From the NCBI RefSeq assembly GCF_001578105.1, contig NZ_CP014275.1:2232001-2296000 (forward strand): a stretch of 64,000 bases of DNA, in the 5' to 3' direction. This DNA comes from Martelella sp. AD-3 (GTDB taxonomy: Bacteria; Pseudomonadota; Alphaproteobacteria; Rhizobiales; Rhizobiaceae). The notes beneath the pieces were generated by a model that did no database searches, was not told the DNA's origin, and saw only the letters and a list, made by a program, of their open reading frames with translations. This document shows, in pieces, positions 27,404 through 36,987 of the stretch; the first letter of the stretch is position 1, and each line of letters starts with the position of its first letter. A program made the position numbers and the translations under genes.

Positions 27404-28894
27404 ATGACCACCAGTTTCGACGACCATGACGATTTCAGCCTTGACGACGATACGCTGCACGAGGAATGCGGCGTCTTCGGCATCCTGGGCCATCCCGATG
27501 CGGCGGCGCTGACCGCGCTCGGCCTGCACGCGCTGCAGCATCGCGGCCAGGAAGCGGCCGGCATCGTCTCCTATGACGGCCAGCAGTTCCGCTCCGAGCG
27601 CCATCTCGGCCTTGTCGGCGACCACTACACCGATCCGGCCATGCTGGAAAGCCTGAAGGGCTCGATGGCCATGGGCCACGTGCGCTACTCCACGACCGGA
27701 GGCACGGTGCTGCGCAACGTCCAGCCGTTGTTCGCCGAACTCGGTGTCGGCGGCATCGCCATTGCCCATAACGGCAACTTCACCAACGGCCTGTTCATGC
27801 GCCGCAAGCTGATCTCCGACGGGGCGATCTGTCAGTCGACCTCGGATACCGAGGTCGTGCTGCACCTGATCGCCCGTTCGCGCGCCAAGACATCGTCAGA
27901 CCGCTTCATCGACGCCATCGGCCAGATGGAAGGCGGCTATTCGATGATCGCGATGACCCGCACCAAGCTGATCGCCGCGCGCGACCCGACGGGCATCCGC
28001 CCGCTGGTGATGGGCGAATTGAACGGCAAGCCGATCTTCTGTTCGGAAACCTGCGCGCTCGACATTATCGGCGCCAAGTTCATCCGCGACGTCGAAAACG
28101 GCGAGGTTGTCATCTGCGAGCTGCAGCCCGACGGGACGGTCTCGATCGACAGCCGCAAACCCGCGCTGAAACAGCCCGAACGGCTCTGCCTGTTCGAATA
28201 TGTCTATTTCGCCCGTCCCGATTCCATCGTCGGCGGTCGCAATGTCTATCAGACCCGCAAGAACATGGGCGTCAATCTCGCCCGCGAGGCGCCCGTCGAA
28301 GGCGACGTGGTCGTGCCCGTTCCCGATGGCGGCACGCCGGCGGCGATCGGCTATGCGCAGGAGAGCGGCATTCCCTTCGAGCTCGGCATCATCCGCAACC
28401 ATTATGTGGGCCGCACCTTCATCGAGCCGACGCAGCAGATCCGCGCCTTCGGCGTGAAGCTGAAGCATTCGGCCAACAAGGCGGTGATTGCCGGCGCGCG
28501 CGTGGTGCTGATCGACGATTCGATCGTGCGCGGCACGACGTCGGTGAAGATCGTGCAGATGCTGCGGGAGGCCGGGGCGAAAGAGGTGCATATCCGCGTT
28601 GCCAGCCCGATGATCTATCATTCCGACTTCTACGGCATCGACACGCCCGACCGCGACAAGCTGCTTGCCAACAACCACAAGACGCTTGCCGACATGTGCA
28701 AGTTCATCGGCGCGGATTCGCTGCAGTTTCTCTCGATCGACGGGCTGTACATGGCCGTCGGCGGCGAAAAGCGTAACAATGCCCTGCCGCAGTTCACCGA
28801 CCACCAGTTCACCGGGGACTATCCGACCCGCCTGCTCGACAAGGAGCATGAGGGCGAGTTTTCCAAGATCGAGCTTCTGGCCGGAAACGGCTGA
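27404..28894 (+). CDS. purF: Amidophosphoribosyltransferase
   Basis: 496 residues. Commits PRPP and glutamine to purine synthesis by forming phosphoribosylamine. A short acidic leader precedes the catalytic Cys in LHEECGVFGILGHPDAA, so propeptide removal would be needed. GLHALQHRGQEAAGIVS belongs to the glutaminase domain, and the PRPP loop VVLIDDSIVRGTTSVKIV to the transferase domain. Normal length. Downstream of cvpA and 27 bases before an SDR gene. Confidence 0.97.
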   Translation: MTTSFDDHDDFSLDDDTLHEECGVFGILGHPDAAALTALGLHALQHRGQEAAGIVSYDGQQFRSERHLGLVGDHYTDPAMLESLKGSMAMGHVRYSTTGGTVLRNVQPLFAELGVGGIAIAHNGNFTNGLFMRRKLISDGAICQSTSDTEVVLHLIARSRAKTSSDRFIDAIGQMEGGYSMIAMTRTKLIAARDPTGIRPLVMGELNGKPIFCSETCALDIIGAKFIRDVENGEVVICELQPDGTVSIDSRKPALKQPERLCLFEYVYFARPDSIVGGRNVYQTRKNMGVNLAREAPVEGDVVVPVPDGGTPAAIGYAQESGIPFELGIIRNHYVGRTFIEPTQQIRAFGVKLKHSANKAVIAGARVVLIDDSIVRGTTSVKIVQMLREAGAKEVHIRVASPMIYHSDFYGIDTPDRDKLLANNHKTLADMCKFIGADSLQFLSIDGLYMAVGGEKRNNALPQFTDHQFTGDYPTRLLDKEHEGEFSKIELLAGNG

Positions 28895-28921
28895 AGCCTG
28901 AACACGTCCGGAGAAGACATC

Positions 28922-29665
28922 ATGAGCAAGTCACTCGAAGGCCGTCTGGCCGTCGTTACCGGCGCCTCGCGCGGCATCGGCTATTTCACCGCGCTGGCCC
29001 TGGCGAAAGAAGGCGCGCATGTGATCGCCTGCGCGCGCACCGTCGGCGGGCTCGAGGAGCTGGACGACGCGATCAAGGCCGACGGCAACGGCTCGGCAAC
29101 GCTGGTGCCGATGGACCTTGCCGATATGGGCGCGATCGACCGGCTCGGCGGCTCGATCTTCACCCGCTGGGGCAAGCTCGACATCATGGTCGCCAATGCT
29201 GCCGTCCTCGGCGTCGTCTCGCCGCTCGCGCATCTGGAAGCCAAGGTGTTCGAGCAGGTGATGACCGTGAACGTGACGGCGACCTGGCGGCTGATCCGTT
29301 CGCTCGAGCCGCTCCTGCTGCAGTCCGATGCCGGGCGCGCGGTGCTGATTTCTTCCGGCGTTGCCCATACCTGCCGCCCCTTCTGGGGCGCCTATGCCGC
29401 CTCCAAGGCCGCCGTCGAGGCTCTGGGGCGCACCTGGGCTGCCGAAACCGCGCACACCCCGATCAGGGTCACGAATTTCGATCCCGGCCGCACCCGCACC
29501 GCCATGCGCGCGCAGGCAGCCCCCGGCGAAGACCCGATGACACTGCCGCATCCAAGCGAAGTGGCGGAAAAGATCGTGCCGCTGGTCAGCCCCGATTTTC
29601 AGGAGAGCGGCAGGCTTTTTGTTTCGCGGGAAGACCGGTTGAAAGACTACCGCCTGCCGGAATAG
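28922..29665 (+). CDS. SDR family NAD(P)-dependent oxidoreductase
   Basis: 247 residues. Classical short-chain dehydrogenase with the cofactor loop TGASRGIGYFTALAL, the structural motif VANAAVLG (NNAG equivalent), the catalytic Ser in LISSGVAH and the Tyr/Lys in YAASKAAVEAL. The substrate is unknown. SDRs of this kind follow purF in several rhizobia, and a TGA-27-base-ATG layout suggests cotranscription. Confidence 0.9.
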   Translation: MSKSLEGRLAVVTGASRGIGYFTALALAKEGAHVIACARTVGGLEELDDAIKADGNGSATLVPMDLADMGAIDRLGGSIFTRWGKLDIMVANAAVLGVVSPLAHLEAKVFEQVMTVNVTATWRLIRSLEPLLLQSDAGRAVLISSGVAHTCRPFWGAYAASKAAVEALGRTWAAETAHTPIRVTNFDPGRTRTAMRAQAAPGEDPMTLPHPSEVAEKIVPLVSPDFQESGRLFVSREDRLKDYRLPE

Positions 29666-29685
29666 GCACGGCACGGAGGAACATC

Positions 29686-30246
29686 ATGGCGCAATGGCTG
29701 AACGAACCGGCCGAATGGTCCGGGGAAAACGGAACGCTGGAACTGGTGACCGACAAGGCTACCGATTTCTGGCGCAAGACCTTCTATGGCTTTACCCGCG
29801 ACAGCGGCCATGCCTTTCTGGAGCCGGTCGCCGGCGACTTCTCCGCCAGCGCCACGGTGACGGCCGATTACGAGACGCTTTACGATCAGGCCGGCCTGAT
29901 CCTCAGGATCGACGAGACCCACTGGATCAAGGCGGGTATCGAGTTCACCGACGGGCTGATGCACTTCTCCACCGTGGTGACCCGCGATGTCTCGGACTGG
30001 TCCGTCATTCCGCTGCCTGACGCAGACCCGCAGACGCCCGTCTCCGTCCGCATAACCCGCCATGATGATGCCGTGCGCGTTCAGTTTCATCTCGGCGACG
30101 GGCACTGGCAGATGGCGCGGCTCTGCCCCTTCCCTTCATCCGACGCGTTCGTCGGCATGACCGCCTGCACGCCGGAACGGGCGGGGCTGAAGGTCCGCTT
30201 CTCCGGCTTTTCGGTCGGCGCTCCCATCCCGCGCGACTTGCACTGA
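29686..30246 (+). CDS. DUF1349 domain protein
   Basis: 186 residues. Concanavalin-A-like beta-sandwich of the DUF1349 family (once linked to regulation of enolase 1 in yeast). The diagnostic parts are TDKATDFWRKTFYGFTRDSGHAFL, YDQAGLILRIDETHWIKAGIEF and STVVTRDVSDWSV. No signal peptide, so cytoplasmic. Molecular function is not established; carbohydrate binding is possible from the fold. It lies 20 bases after the SDR gene and its end faces the MFS gene. Confidence 0.88.
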   Translation: MAQWLNEPAEWSGENGTLELVTDKATDFWRKTFYGFTRDSGHAFLEPVAGDFSASATVTADYETLYDQAGLILRIDETHWIKAGIEFTDGLMHFSTVVTRDVSDWSVIPLPDADPQTPVSVRITRHDDAVRVQFHLGDGHWQMARLCPFPSSDAFVGMTACTPERAGLKVRFSGFSVGAPIPRDLH

Positions 30247-30253
30247 GCGGTAG

Positions 30254-31402
30254 TCAGGCCCGGCGCATGCGCCACATCAGACCGGCGCAGACCACCAGAC
30301 ACACGCCGCCGCACAGGCTGACCGCCCCGAACCCGATGCCCGCGTAGAGAGCGCTCATCAAGAGCGGCCCGAAGAACACCGCGATATAGGTGGCGGTGGT
30401 GTTGAGGCCGATCAGCGTTCCGCGGGCTTCAGGCTTGCGTTGGGCTAGAAGCAGGACGGTCAGGTTCAGCCCGAAATGGTTGAAGATGCCGAGCAGGAAT
30501 GTCGCCGCCAGCGATGACCAATAGGCTTCGGTGGCCGGATAGAGCAGCAGATAGAGAAGCGCCGAACCGCAAAGCAGGAACGGAAACAGCCTTGCCGGAC
30601 CCGCCCGGTCCACGTGGCGGGCCGCCGCGCCGCCGACGGCGAACCCGATCCCGTAGGCCATGACGGCGAGGCTTGCCGCCGCGGCGCCAATGCCGAGCGT
30701 TTCCCGCATTCTCAGACCGAGCAGCGCATAGGTGCCGTAGAACACGGTCATGAACAAGAGGCCGGTCAAAAGCATGCTGATGACGCCGGAAACGCCGATC
30801 ACGGCGCGGCGGCTGAAGACCGCGCCGGCGGATTGCGGGCGGCGGGCATCGGCCGTCAGCGCGAAAACGACGCTCGCCAGAAGGGCAAGCGCAGCGAGCG
30901 CGCCATAGGCCAGCCGCCAGTCCAGCACCTCGCTCAGCATGGCCGAAAGCGGCACGCCGACAATCAGCGACAGCGACCATCCGGACAGGACGATGCCGAA
31001 GGTGCGCGCGCCCGCGCCCTCCGGCGCCGCGCTTACCGCCTGCGAATAAACCGCAGGCAACAACACGCCGGTGGCAATGCCGGCCAACGCCTGAAAGAAG
31101 GCCAGCGCCTGCCAGGCCGGGCTTGCGGCGGATCCGGCAAAGCCAAGCGCAAGCACCAGCGCGGCGGCGGCCAGCACCACCCGCATGGCGTGGCGGTCGA
31201 TCAGGCGGGAGAGAAAAAAGGCCGAAAAGGCGGCCGCCGCCCCGAAGGCCGAAATCGCCCGCGTCACCGCGACCGGCTCCGCATCGAGCGTCCGCGCCAC
31301 GTCGCCGAGGATAGGCCCGAGAATGAAGGAGTTCGCGCCGATCAGGAACACGCCGACGACCAGCGCTGCCAGCCGCAGGCGTTGAAGAAGGATAGAATGC
31401 AC
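30254..31402 (-). CDS. MFS transporter at the end of the inositol operon
   Basis: 382 residues, twelve predicted membrane helices. Major facilitator of the drug/sugar efflux type (NSFILGPILGDVARTLDAEP in the first loop, SRLIDRHAMR as the loop 2-3 motif). It lies 71 bases downstream of iolB on the same strand with no terminator in between, so it may be part of the iol transcript. Substrate unknown: import of an inositol isomer or export of a pathway intermediate are both possible. Confidence 0.85.
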   Translation of the reverse strand: MHSILLQRLRLAALVVGVFLIGANSFILGPILGDVARTLDAEPVAVTRAISAFGAAAAFSAFFLSRLIDRHAMRVVLAAAALVLALGFAGSAASPAWQALAFFQALAGIATGVLLPAVYSQAVSAAPEGAGARTFGIVLSGWSLSLIVGVPLSAMLSEVLDWRLAYGALAALALLASVVFALTADARRPQSAGAVFSRRAVIGVSGVISMLLTGLLFMTVFYGTYALLGLRMRETLGIGAAAASLAVMAYGIGFAVGGAAARHVDRAGPARLFPFLLCGSALLYLLLYPATEAYWSSLAATFLLGIFNHFGLNLTVLLLAQRKPEARGTLIGLNTTATYIAVFFGPLLMSALYAGIGFGAVSLCGGVCLVVCAGLMWRMRRA

Positions 31403-31473
31403 GGGAAAGCCTATGCGCGGTGATTCACTTCAATCCATTATCCGTGATCACCGGCGACAATCAACCGCGGCCC

Positions 31474-32274
31474 TCACGCCTGTTGCTTCGCGATCCAGTC
31501 GTGATCCGGATGGTTTCTGAAGCGCCATTTGCGCATCGGTCCGGCCATGACATTCAGATAGTACATCTCGTAGCCATGCGGCGCGCCGCAGGGGTGATGG
31601 CCCTTCGGCACCAGAACCACCTCGCCGTCATGCACGGCCATGGTCTCGTCCAGTTCGCCGTCATCGGTGAAGACCCGCTGGAAGCCGAAGCCCTGCGCCG
31701 GGTTCAGTCGGTGGTAATAGGTCTCCTCCAGATAGGTCATATCCGGAAAATTGTCCTCGTCGTGCCGGTGCGGCGGATAGGAGGACCAGTTGCCTGCCGG
31801 CGTGAAAACCTCCGTCACCAGCAGGCTGTCGGCGATATCGCGGTCTTCCATGGCGATCGGGTGGATATAGCGGGTGTTGGACCCCTTGCCGCGCTCTTCC
31901 AGGCCGATATTATCGATCACCTGCGCCTTGTGGCCACCCTTGCCGGGGGCCGAGCAGACGGCGAGCGTGCAGTCCGTTTCAGCCCGCGCCGCCCAATCGG
32001 CATGGTCCGGCACATAGACGGCGGCCGGCTTCTCACGCTCGAACACGTTCATGCGCTTGCCGAGCGTGCCGAAGTCCTGCCCGGCCCCGGAGATCGCCGC
32101 CCTGCCCTCGACCAGAACGAGAATGACCTCGCGGTCCCCCGTCTTTTCCGAAACGCTCTCGCCCGCGGCGAGGCGATAGAGGCCGAAGCCGACATAACCC
32201 CAGCCGGCGCTTTCGGGCGTGATGTCGTGGACCTTGCCATGGGTTCCGTTCGGCTTGACCAGCAATCGGCTCAT
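31474..32274 (-). CDS. iolB: 5-deoxy-glucuronate isomerase
   Basis: 266 residues. Converts 5-deoxy-D-glucuronate to 2-deoxy-5-keto-gluconate in myo-inositol catabolism. It is a bicupin: GYVGFGLYRLAAGESV in the first barrel, YPPHRHDEDNFPDMTYLEETYYHRL with the metal-binding His/Glu set in the second, then HHPCGAPHGYEMYYLNVMAGP. CGAGGAGTTGACGAT precedes the ATG. It is 23 bases after iolE in the iol operon. Confidence 0.96.
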   Translation of the reverse strand: MSRLLVKPNGTHGKVHDITPESAGWGYVGFGLYRLAAGESVSEKTGDREVILVLVEGRAAISGAGQDFGTLGKRMNVFEREKPAAVYVPDHADWAARAETDCTLAVCSAPGKGGHKAQVIDNIGLEERGKGSNTRYIHPIAMEDRDIADSLLVTEVFTPAGNWSSYPPHRHDEDNFPDMTYLEETYYHRLNPAQGFGFQRVFTDDGELDETMAVHDGEVVLVPKGHHPCGAPHGYEMYYLNVMAGPMRKWRFRNHPDHDWIAKQQA

Positions 32275-32297
32275 ATCGTCAACTCCTCGTGTTCTCG

Positions 32298-33191
32298 TTA
32301 TTTCAGTCCGGCTTCCGCGGCTGCCGCCTTCAGCGCCTTCAGCCCCATGCTCTGGTATGTGAAAGGATTGCGCACGGCGGGATCCTGTTCGGCCTCGATC
32401 ACGATCCAGCCGGAATAGCCATGTTCAGCGGCGATCTTCAGCACGGGCGTGAAGTCAACGATCCCCTCCTCGTCTCCGGGCACGGTAAAGACGCCGCGCC
32501 GCACGCCCTCGAGAAAGCTCAGCCCCTCGTCGCGGACCTGCCGCATCACGGCGCCGCGCACATTCTTGGCATGGATATGACGCACGCGGTCCATATGGCG
32601 GCGCGCCAGCGCTTGAGGGTCGCCGCCGCCGAAGGTCGCGTGGCCGGTGTCGAGCAGAAGATGCACATCGGGGCCCGTCAACGCCATCAGCCGGTCGATC
32701 TCCGCCTCGCTCTGGACAATCGTGCCCATGTGGTGGTGATAGACGAGCGCGATGCCGTCCTCGGCGCAATAGGCCCCGATCGCATCGAGCTTTGCGGCAA
32801 AATCGTCCCAGGCAGCATCGTCCAGCACCGGACGTTCAGAGAGCGCAAGCGCGTCATTGCCGTGAATGGCATTGGACGTCTCGCAGACGATACAGACCTT
32901 TGAGCCCTGCGATTTCAGGAGGTCGAGATGCGGACGGATCGCAGCCTTCTCGTCTTCGACCGAATGCGTGAGCAGGTTCAGCGAATGCCATCCTGAGACG
33001 AATTTGAGGCCGTGGGCGGACAGCACGGCGGCAAGCGCCTCCGGCTCGGTCGGGAATTTATGCCCCTTCTCGATGCCGTCGAATCCGATTTCGGCGGCTT
33101 CGGAAAGGCAGGTCTCAAGCGAGATGTCGGCTCCGAGGCTCTGGTCGTCGTCATTCGACCAGGCGATCGGATTTGTTCCGTAGAGGATCAT
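32298..33191 (-). CDS. iolE: myo-inosose-2 dehydratase
   Basis: 297 residues. Dehydrates scyllo-inosose (2-keto-myo-inositol) to the diketone. It is a TIM-barrel of the xylose-isomerase-like family: [55 protein letters not shown] and [15 protein letters not shown] carry the metal ligands (Glu, Asp, His). Full length, 32 bases downstream of iolD and 23 before iolB. Confidence 0.96.
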   Translation of the reverse strand: MILYGTNPIAWSNDDDQSLGADISLETCLSEAAEIGFDGIEKGHKFPTEPEALAAVLSAHGLKFVSGWHSLNLLTHSVEDEKAAIRPHLDLLKSQGSKVCIVCETSNAIHGNDALALSERPVLDDAAWDDFAAKLDAIGAYCAEDGIALVYHHHMGTIVQSEAEIDRLMALTGPDVHLLLDTGHATFGGGDPQALARRHMDRVRHIHAKNVRGAVMRQVRDEGLSFLEGVRRGVFTVPGDEEGIVDFTPVLKIAAEHGYSGWIVIEAEQDPAVRNPFTYQSMGLKALKAAAAEAGLK

Positions 33192-33223
33192 GGTTTCACC
33201 CTTTCAAAGGCAAAGGAAGGAAC

Positions 33224-35053
33224 TCAGTCAAAGGACCGCTGGCGCGCGCGCTCTTCCAGATAGGCCCTGCGCGCCGTATTGACCTCGGCGCGTTCGGAGA
33301 CCTCGGGCACGGCGACGTCCCACCAGTTTCCGCCGGCCTCCGTGGTGATCATCGGGTCGGTGTCGATGACGATCACATGGCTGCGGTCGCTGGATTTTGC
33401 GCGCTTCAGCGCCTCCTCCAGCGCCGCGATGCCATCGACCTTCTCGGCGATCGCGCCAAGGGCGGCGGCATGGGCGGCGAAATCGATATCGGACGGCACG
33501 ACATGGCGCGCGGTGTCGATCAGATTGTTGAAGCTTTCGCCGCCGGTTGCCCGCTGCAGCCGGTTGATGCAGCCGAAGCCGCGATTGTCGAGCACCACGA
33601 CGGTGATCTTCTGGCCGAGCATGACCGATGTGGCGAGTTCGGAATTCGCCATCAGATAGGAGCCGTCGCCGAGCATGACGATAACGTCGCGCTCCGGCAG
33701 CGCCATCTTGACGCCGAGGCCGCCGGCAATCTCGTATCCCATGCAGGAATAGCCGTAGTCGAGGTGGTAGCCATTGGGACGTTCGGCCTGCCATAGCTTG
33801 TGCAGTTCGCCCGGAAGCCCGCCGGAGGCGCACACCACGATCGCATCCTCGCCGCTCTGGCGCTGCACCGCGCCGATCACATGCCCGTCGCTCGGCAGCG
33901 CATTGCCGGAAGGCGCATCGGTCGCTGCCGCAACGGCAGCCATCCACGTCTCTTTCAGAGCGGGATCGACGGCCGGCGCCTGATGCTGCCCAAGTTTCCC
34001 GCTCAGCATTTCGAGCGCCACCCGGGCATCCGCGACAAGCGGCAGCGCATCATGCTTGTAGCTGTCGAAGGCCGTGACATTGATCGCCAGAATCCGCCGC
34101 GACGGGTTCTTGAATACCGACCAGGAACCGGTGGTGAAATCCTGGAACCGCGTGCCGAGACCGATCACGAGGTCCGCGTCGGCGGCAACCGCATTGGCGG
34201 CAGACGCGCCGGTGACGCCGATGGAACCGAGGTTCAGCGGATGGCTGGCGGGAAGCGAAGACTTGCCAGCCTGCGTTTCGGCAACGGGGATATTATGCTT
34301 TTCGGCAAAGCTCTTCAGCGCCTCCGTCGCGCCGGAATAGAGCACGCCGCCGCCCGCCACGATCAGCGGACGTTTGGCAGATTTGATGGCCGCGACCGCA
34401 CGCTCCAGCGCATCCGCATCCGGCGCGGGACGGCGTTGATGCCAGGTTTTCTCCGCAAAGAAACGCTCCGGCCAGTCGAACGCCTCGGCCTGTACATCCT
34501 GGCAGAAGGAGAGCGTGACGGGGCCGCAGCGCTCCGGATCGGTCAGCGTCGAAAGCGCGCGCGGCAGCGCCGTCAGCAGCTGTTCGGGGCGCGTGATCCG
34601 GTCGAAATAGCGGCTGACGGGCCGGAAGCAGTCATTGGCGGAAACCGTCGCGTCATCGAAATCCTCGACTTGCTGCAGCACCGGGTCAGGCGCGCGGCTG
34701 GCAAAGACATCGCCGGGGATCAGCAGCACCGGCAGACGGTTCACATGGGCGAGCGCGCAGGCCGTCACCATATTGGTCGCGCCGGGGCCGATGGAAGTCG
34801 TCACCGCCATGGCCTGCCGGCGGTTCTTCGCCTTGGCATAGGCGATCGCGGCATGCGCCATGGTCTGCTCATTATGCCCTCGCCATGTCGGCAATACGTC
34901 GCGCACGCCGTAGAGCGCCTCGCCGAGCGCCGCGACATTGCCATGGCCGAAAATCGCCCAGCAGCCGGGAATGACAGGATCGCCGTCCTCGTTCTTCTGG
35001 GCAATCAGATAGCGCACCAGCGCCTGTGCGGCGGTCAAGCGGATCGTCTTCAT
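33224..35053 (-). CDS. iolD: 3D-(3,5/4)-trihydroxycyclohexane-1,2-dione hydrolase
   Basis: 609 residues. ThDP-dependent hydrolase opening the inositol-derived ring. N-terminal domain with FGHGNVAALGEALYG and RGHNEQTMAHAAIAYAKA; C-terminal ThDP domain with VIVMLGDGSYLMANSEL, the GD...N cofactor motif. The ATG at 35053 shares one base with the iolC stop (TGATG), so translation is coupled; a TTG one codon earlier is less likely. Confidence 0.96.
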   Translation of the reverse strand: MKTIRLTAAQALVRYLIAQKNEDGDPVIPGCWAIFGHGNVAALGEALYGVRDVLPTWRGHNEQTMAHAAIAYAKAKNRRQAMAVTTSIGPGATNMVTACALAHVNRLPVLLIPGDVFASRAPDPVLQQVEDFDDATVSANDCFRPVSRYFDRITRPEQLLTALPRALSTLTDPERCGPVTLSFCQDVQAEAFDWPERFFAEKTWHQRRPAPDADALERAVAAIKSAKRPLIVAGGGVLYSGATEALKSFAEKHNIPVAETQAGKSSLPASHPLNLGSIGVTGASAANAVAADADLVIGLGTRFQDFTTGSWSVFKNPSRRILAINVTAFDSYKHDALPLVADARVALEMLSGKLGQHQAPAVDPALKETWMAAVAAATDAPSGNALPSDGHVIGAVQRQSGEDAIVVCASGGLPGELHKLWQAERPNGYHLDYGYSCMGYEIAGGLGVKMALPERDVIVMLGDGSYLMANSELATSVMLGQKITVVVLDNRGFGCINRLQRATGGESFNNLIDTARHVVPSDIDFAAHAAALGAIAEKVDGIAALEEALKRAKSSDRSHVIVIDTDPMITTEAGGNWWDVAVPEVSERAEVNTARRAYLEERARQRSFD

Positions 35054-36984
35054 CAAAACGCCTCATCTTTTTCGTGCTGTGTCGCCGCCAGCCGGGCCTC
35101 GTCCCAATAGCGGCAGAAACTGCGGTATTTTTCCGTCATTTCGGCAACGGCCTCGTCGTCGCTGATTGTGCCGGAGAGCCAGGCCCGCGCCGCATCGGCG
35201 AAGATCGAGCGGCCGACGGCAAACCCCTTGATCAGCGGGAAGCGTGCAGCCTCCGCAAAGCTTGCCGCCAGCTCCTCTTCCGGGGCATCGAGCCCCAGCA
35301 CGACGATACCGCGCGTATGGCGGTCATGGCCCTCGATCGCCGCGCACACATTGGCCCATGCGGCCTCTGTTGTCAGCGGCTCCAGCTTCCACCAGTCGGG
35401 ATAGATGCCGATCTCGTAAAGACGCTCGATCACCCGCGCGGCGCTCATTTCATCTGTCTCGCCATGCTTTGATGACACGATTTCCATCAGGAATTCCAGC
35501 CGGTTTCGGCGTGCGGCGGCAAAAAGGCGCGCAAGCGTCGCCTCCTGCTCCGCCTTCAGCGTCGCGTCGTCATCGGGGTGATAGAAGCAAAGGACCTTGA
35601 CGACATGCTCGGCCGGCCATTCGGCCAGCCCGCCCATGTCCTCGCCGAGTTCCGGCTCGAGCGTGAGCGGGCGCGAGCCCGGCCATTCCGTGGGGCGGCC
35701 GATCCAGAGACTGGTCCCCGCCGCCCTGTACAGCGCCGAACGGCCGATCCGGCTGTCGCAGAGAATGCCATAGCCCGGCCTGCCGTCGGCCACGTCCAGC
35801 GCGGCCTTCAGGCAAAGCTCCTTGAAGGCGCCCAGCCTTTGGGCCGGAACGCCGCACTCCTCGGCCATGTCTTCAAGCTGGATCCGGTGGTCGAAGGCAA
35901 AAACCCGCATTTCCGGCCAGTCGCCGTGCCTGTTGGTGGACCAGTGCAACTGCTCCAGCGCCTTGTCCTTGCGCAGCGCCAGCGTGGTTGAGCCGTGCTC
36001 AAGGAAATATTCAAGCTCGGCCAGGCTCGGATAGGCCGGCGTGCAGCCGTGGCGCGACACGGCAAAGGCGCCGCAGGCATTGGCGATCGTCAGGCTTTCG
36101 GCCCAGTCCCGATCCGTCAGCCAGCCCTTCAATAGCCCGGCCATGAAACCGTCACCCGCGCCTAAAACGTTGAAAACCTCGATGCGGAAGCTCCGGCCCG
36201 CAACGCCGCCGTCGACATCGTCGGGGATATCGCCCTCGAAGGCCGAAGCGCCTTCCGCGCCGCGCTTCAGCACCAGCGTCGCGGCGCTCACCTTGCGCAC
36301 ATTCTTCAGCGCCTGGAGCGTATCCGTCGTGCCGCCGGCAATATGGAATTCCTCTTCCGTGCCGACGATGAGATCGAACAGATGCAGCGTCGACTGAAGT
36401 TTGGCGGTGACCTTTTCCGACGCGATGAAGCGGTTCTCGCCATCACCGTGACCCGACAGCCCCCAGAGGTTCGGCCGGTAGTCGATATCAAGCGCGGTGC
36501 GCGCGCCGTGCTTGCGGGCAAGACCGAGCGCCTTCAGCACCGCCGCCTCGGTCCTGGGGTTGGAAAGATGCGTGCCGGTGGCGACCAGCGAACGCGAGCG
36601 CGCAATCAGCGCCTCGTCGATATCGTCTTCGCACAGCGCCATGTCGGCGCAGTTCTCGCGATAGAAGATCAGCGGAAACTGCTCCTCGTCCCGAATGCCC
36701 AGGATCACCAGCGCCGACAGGCGTTCCGGGTCGGTGACGACGCCGGTCACATCGACGCCTTCCCGCTCGAGCTCCTCGCGGATGAAGCGGCCCATATGCT
36801 CGTCGCCGACGCGGGTTATAAGGCCGGATTTCAGCCCGAGACGCGCCGCGCCCGTCGCCATGTTGGTCGGCGAGCCGCCGAGATATTTCTCAAAGGACAG
36901 CATGTCCTCCAGCCGACCGCCGACCTGCGCGCCGTAAAGGTCGACCGAGGAACGGCCGATCGTGAGACAATCGAGTTCATGCAT
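35053..36984 (-). CDS. iolC: 5-dehydro-2-deoxygluconokinase fused to DUF2090 aldolase-like domain
   Basis: 643 residues, about twice a normal IolC. Residues about 1-320 are a PfkB kinase phosphorylating 2-deoxy-5-keto-gluconate: CLTIGRSSVDLYG, KYLGGSPTNMATGAARLG, and the catalytic NVLGAGDGFMAGLLKGW. Residues about 330-640 are a DUF2090 domain (RVFAFDHRIQLEDMAEECG, GYGILCDSRIGRSALY), thought to supply the next step, cleavage of the phosphorylated product (IolJ function). The fusion is known in rhizobia. It lies three bases after the ABC ATPase gene and overlaps iolD. Confidence 0.94.
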   Translation of the reverse strand: MHELDCLTIGRSSVDLYGAQVGGRLEDMLSFEKYLGGSPTNMATGAARLGLKSGLITRVGDEHMGRFIREELEREGVDVTGVVTDPERLSALVILGIRDEEQFPLIFYRENCADMALCEDDIDEALIARSRSLVATGTHLSNPRTEAAVLKALGLARKHGARTALDIDYRPNLWGLSGHGDGENRFIASEKVTAKLQSTLHLFDLIVGTEEEFHIAGGTTDTLQALKNVRKVSAATLVLKRGAEGASAFEGDIPDDVDGGVAGRSFRIEVFNVLGAGDGFMAGLLKGWLTDRDWAESLTIANACGAFAVSRHGCTPAYPSLAELEYFLEHGSTTLALRKDKALEQLHWSTNRHGDWPEMRVFAFDHRIQLEDMAEECGVPAQRLGAFKELCLKAALDVADGRPGYGILCDSRIGRSALYRAAGTSLWIGRPTEWPGSRPLTLEPELGEDMGGLAEWPAEHVVKVLCFYHPDDDATLKAEQEATLARLFAAARRNRLEFLMEIVSSKHGETDEMSAARVIERLYEIGIYPDWWKLEPLTTEAAWANVCAAIEGHDRHTRGIVVLGLDAPEEELAASFAEAARFPLIKGFAVGRSIFADAARAWLSGTISDDEAVAEMTEKYRSFCRYWDEARLAATQHEKDEAF

Positions 36985-36987
36985 GCT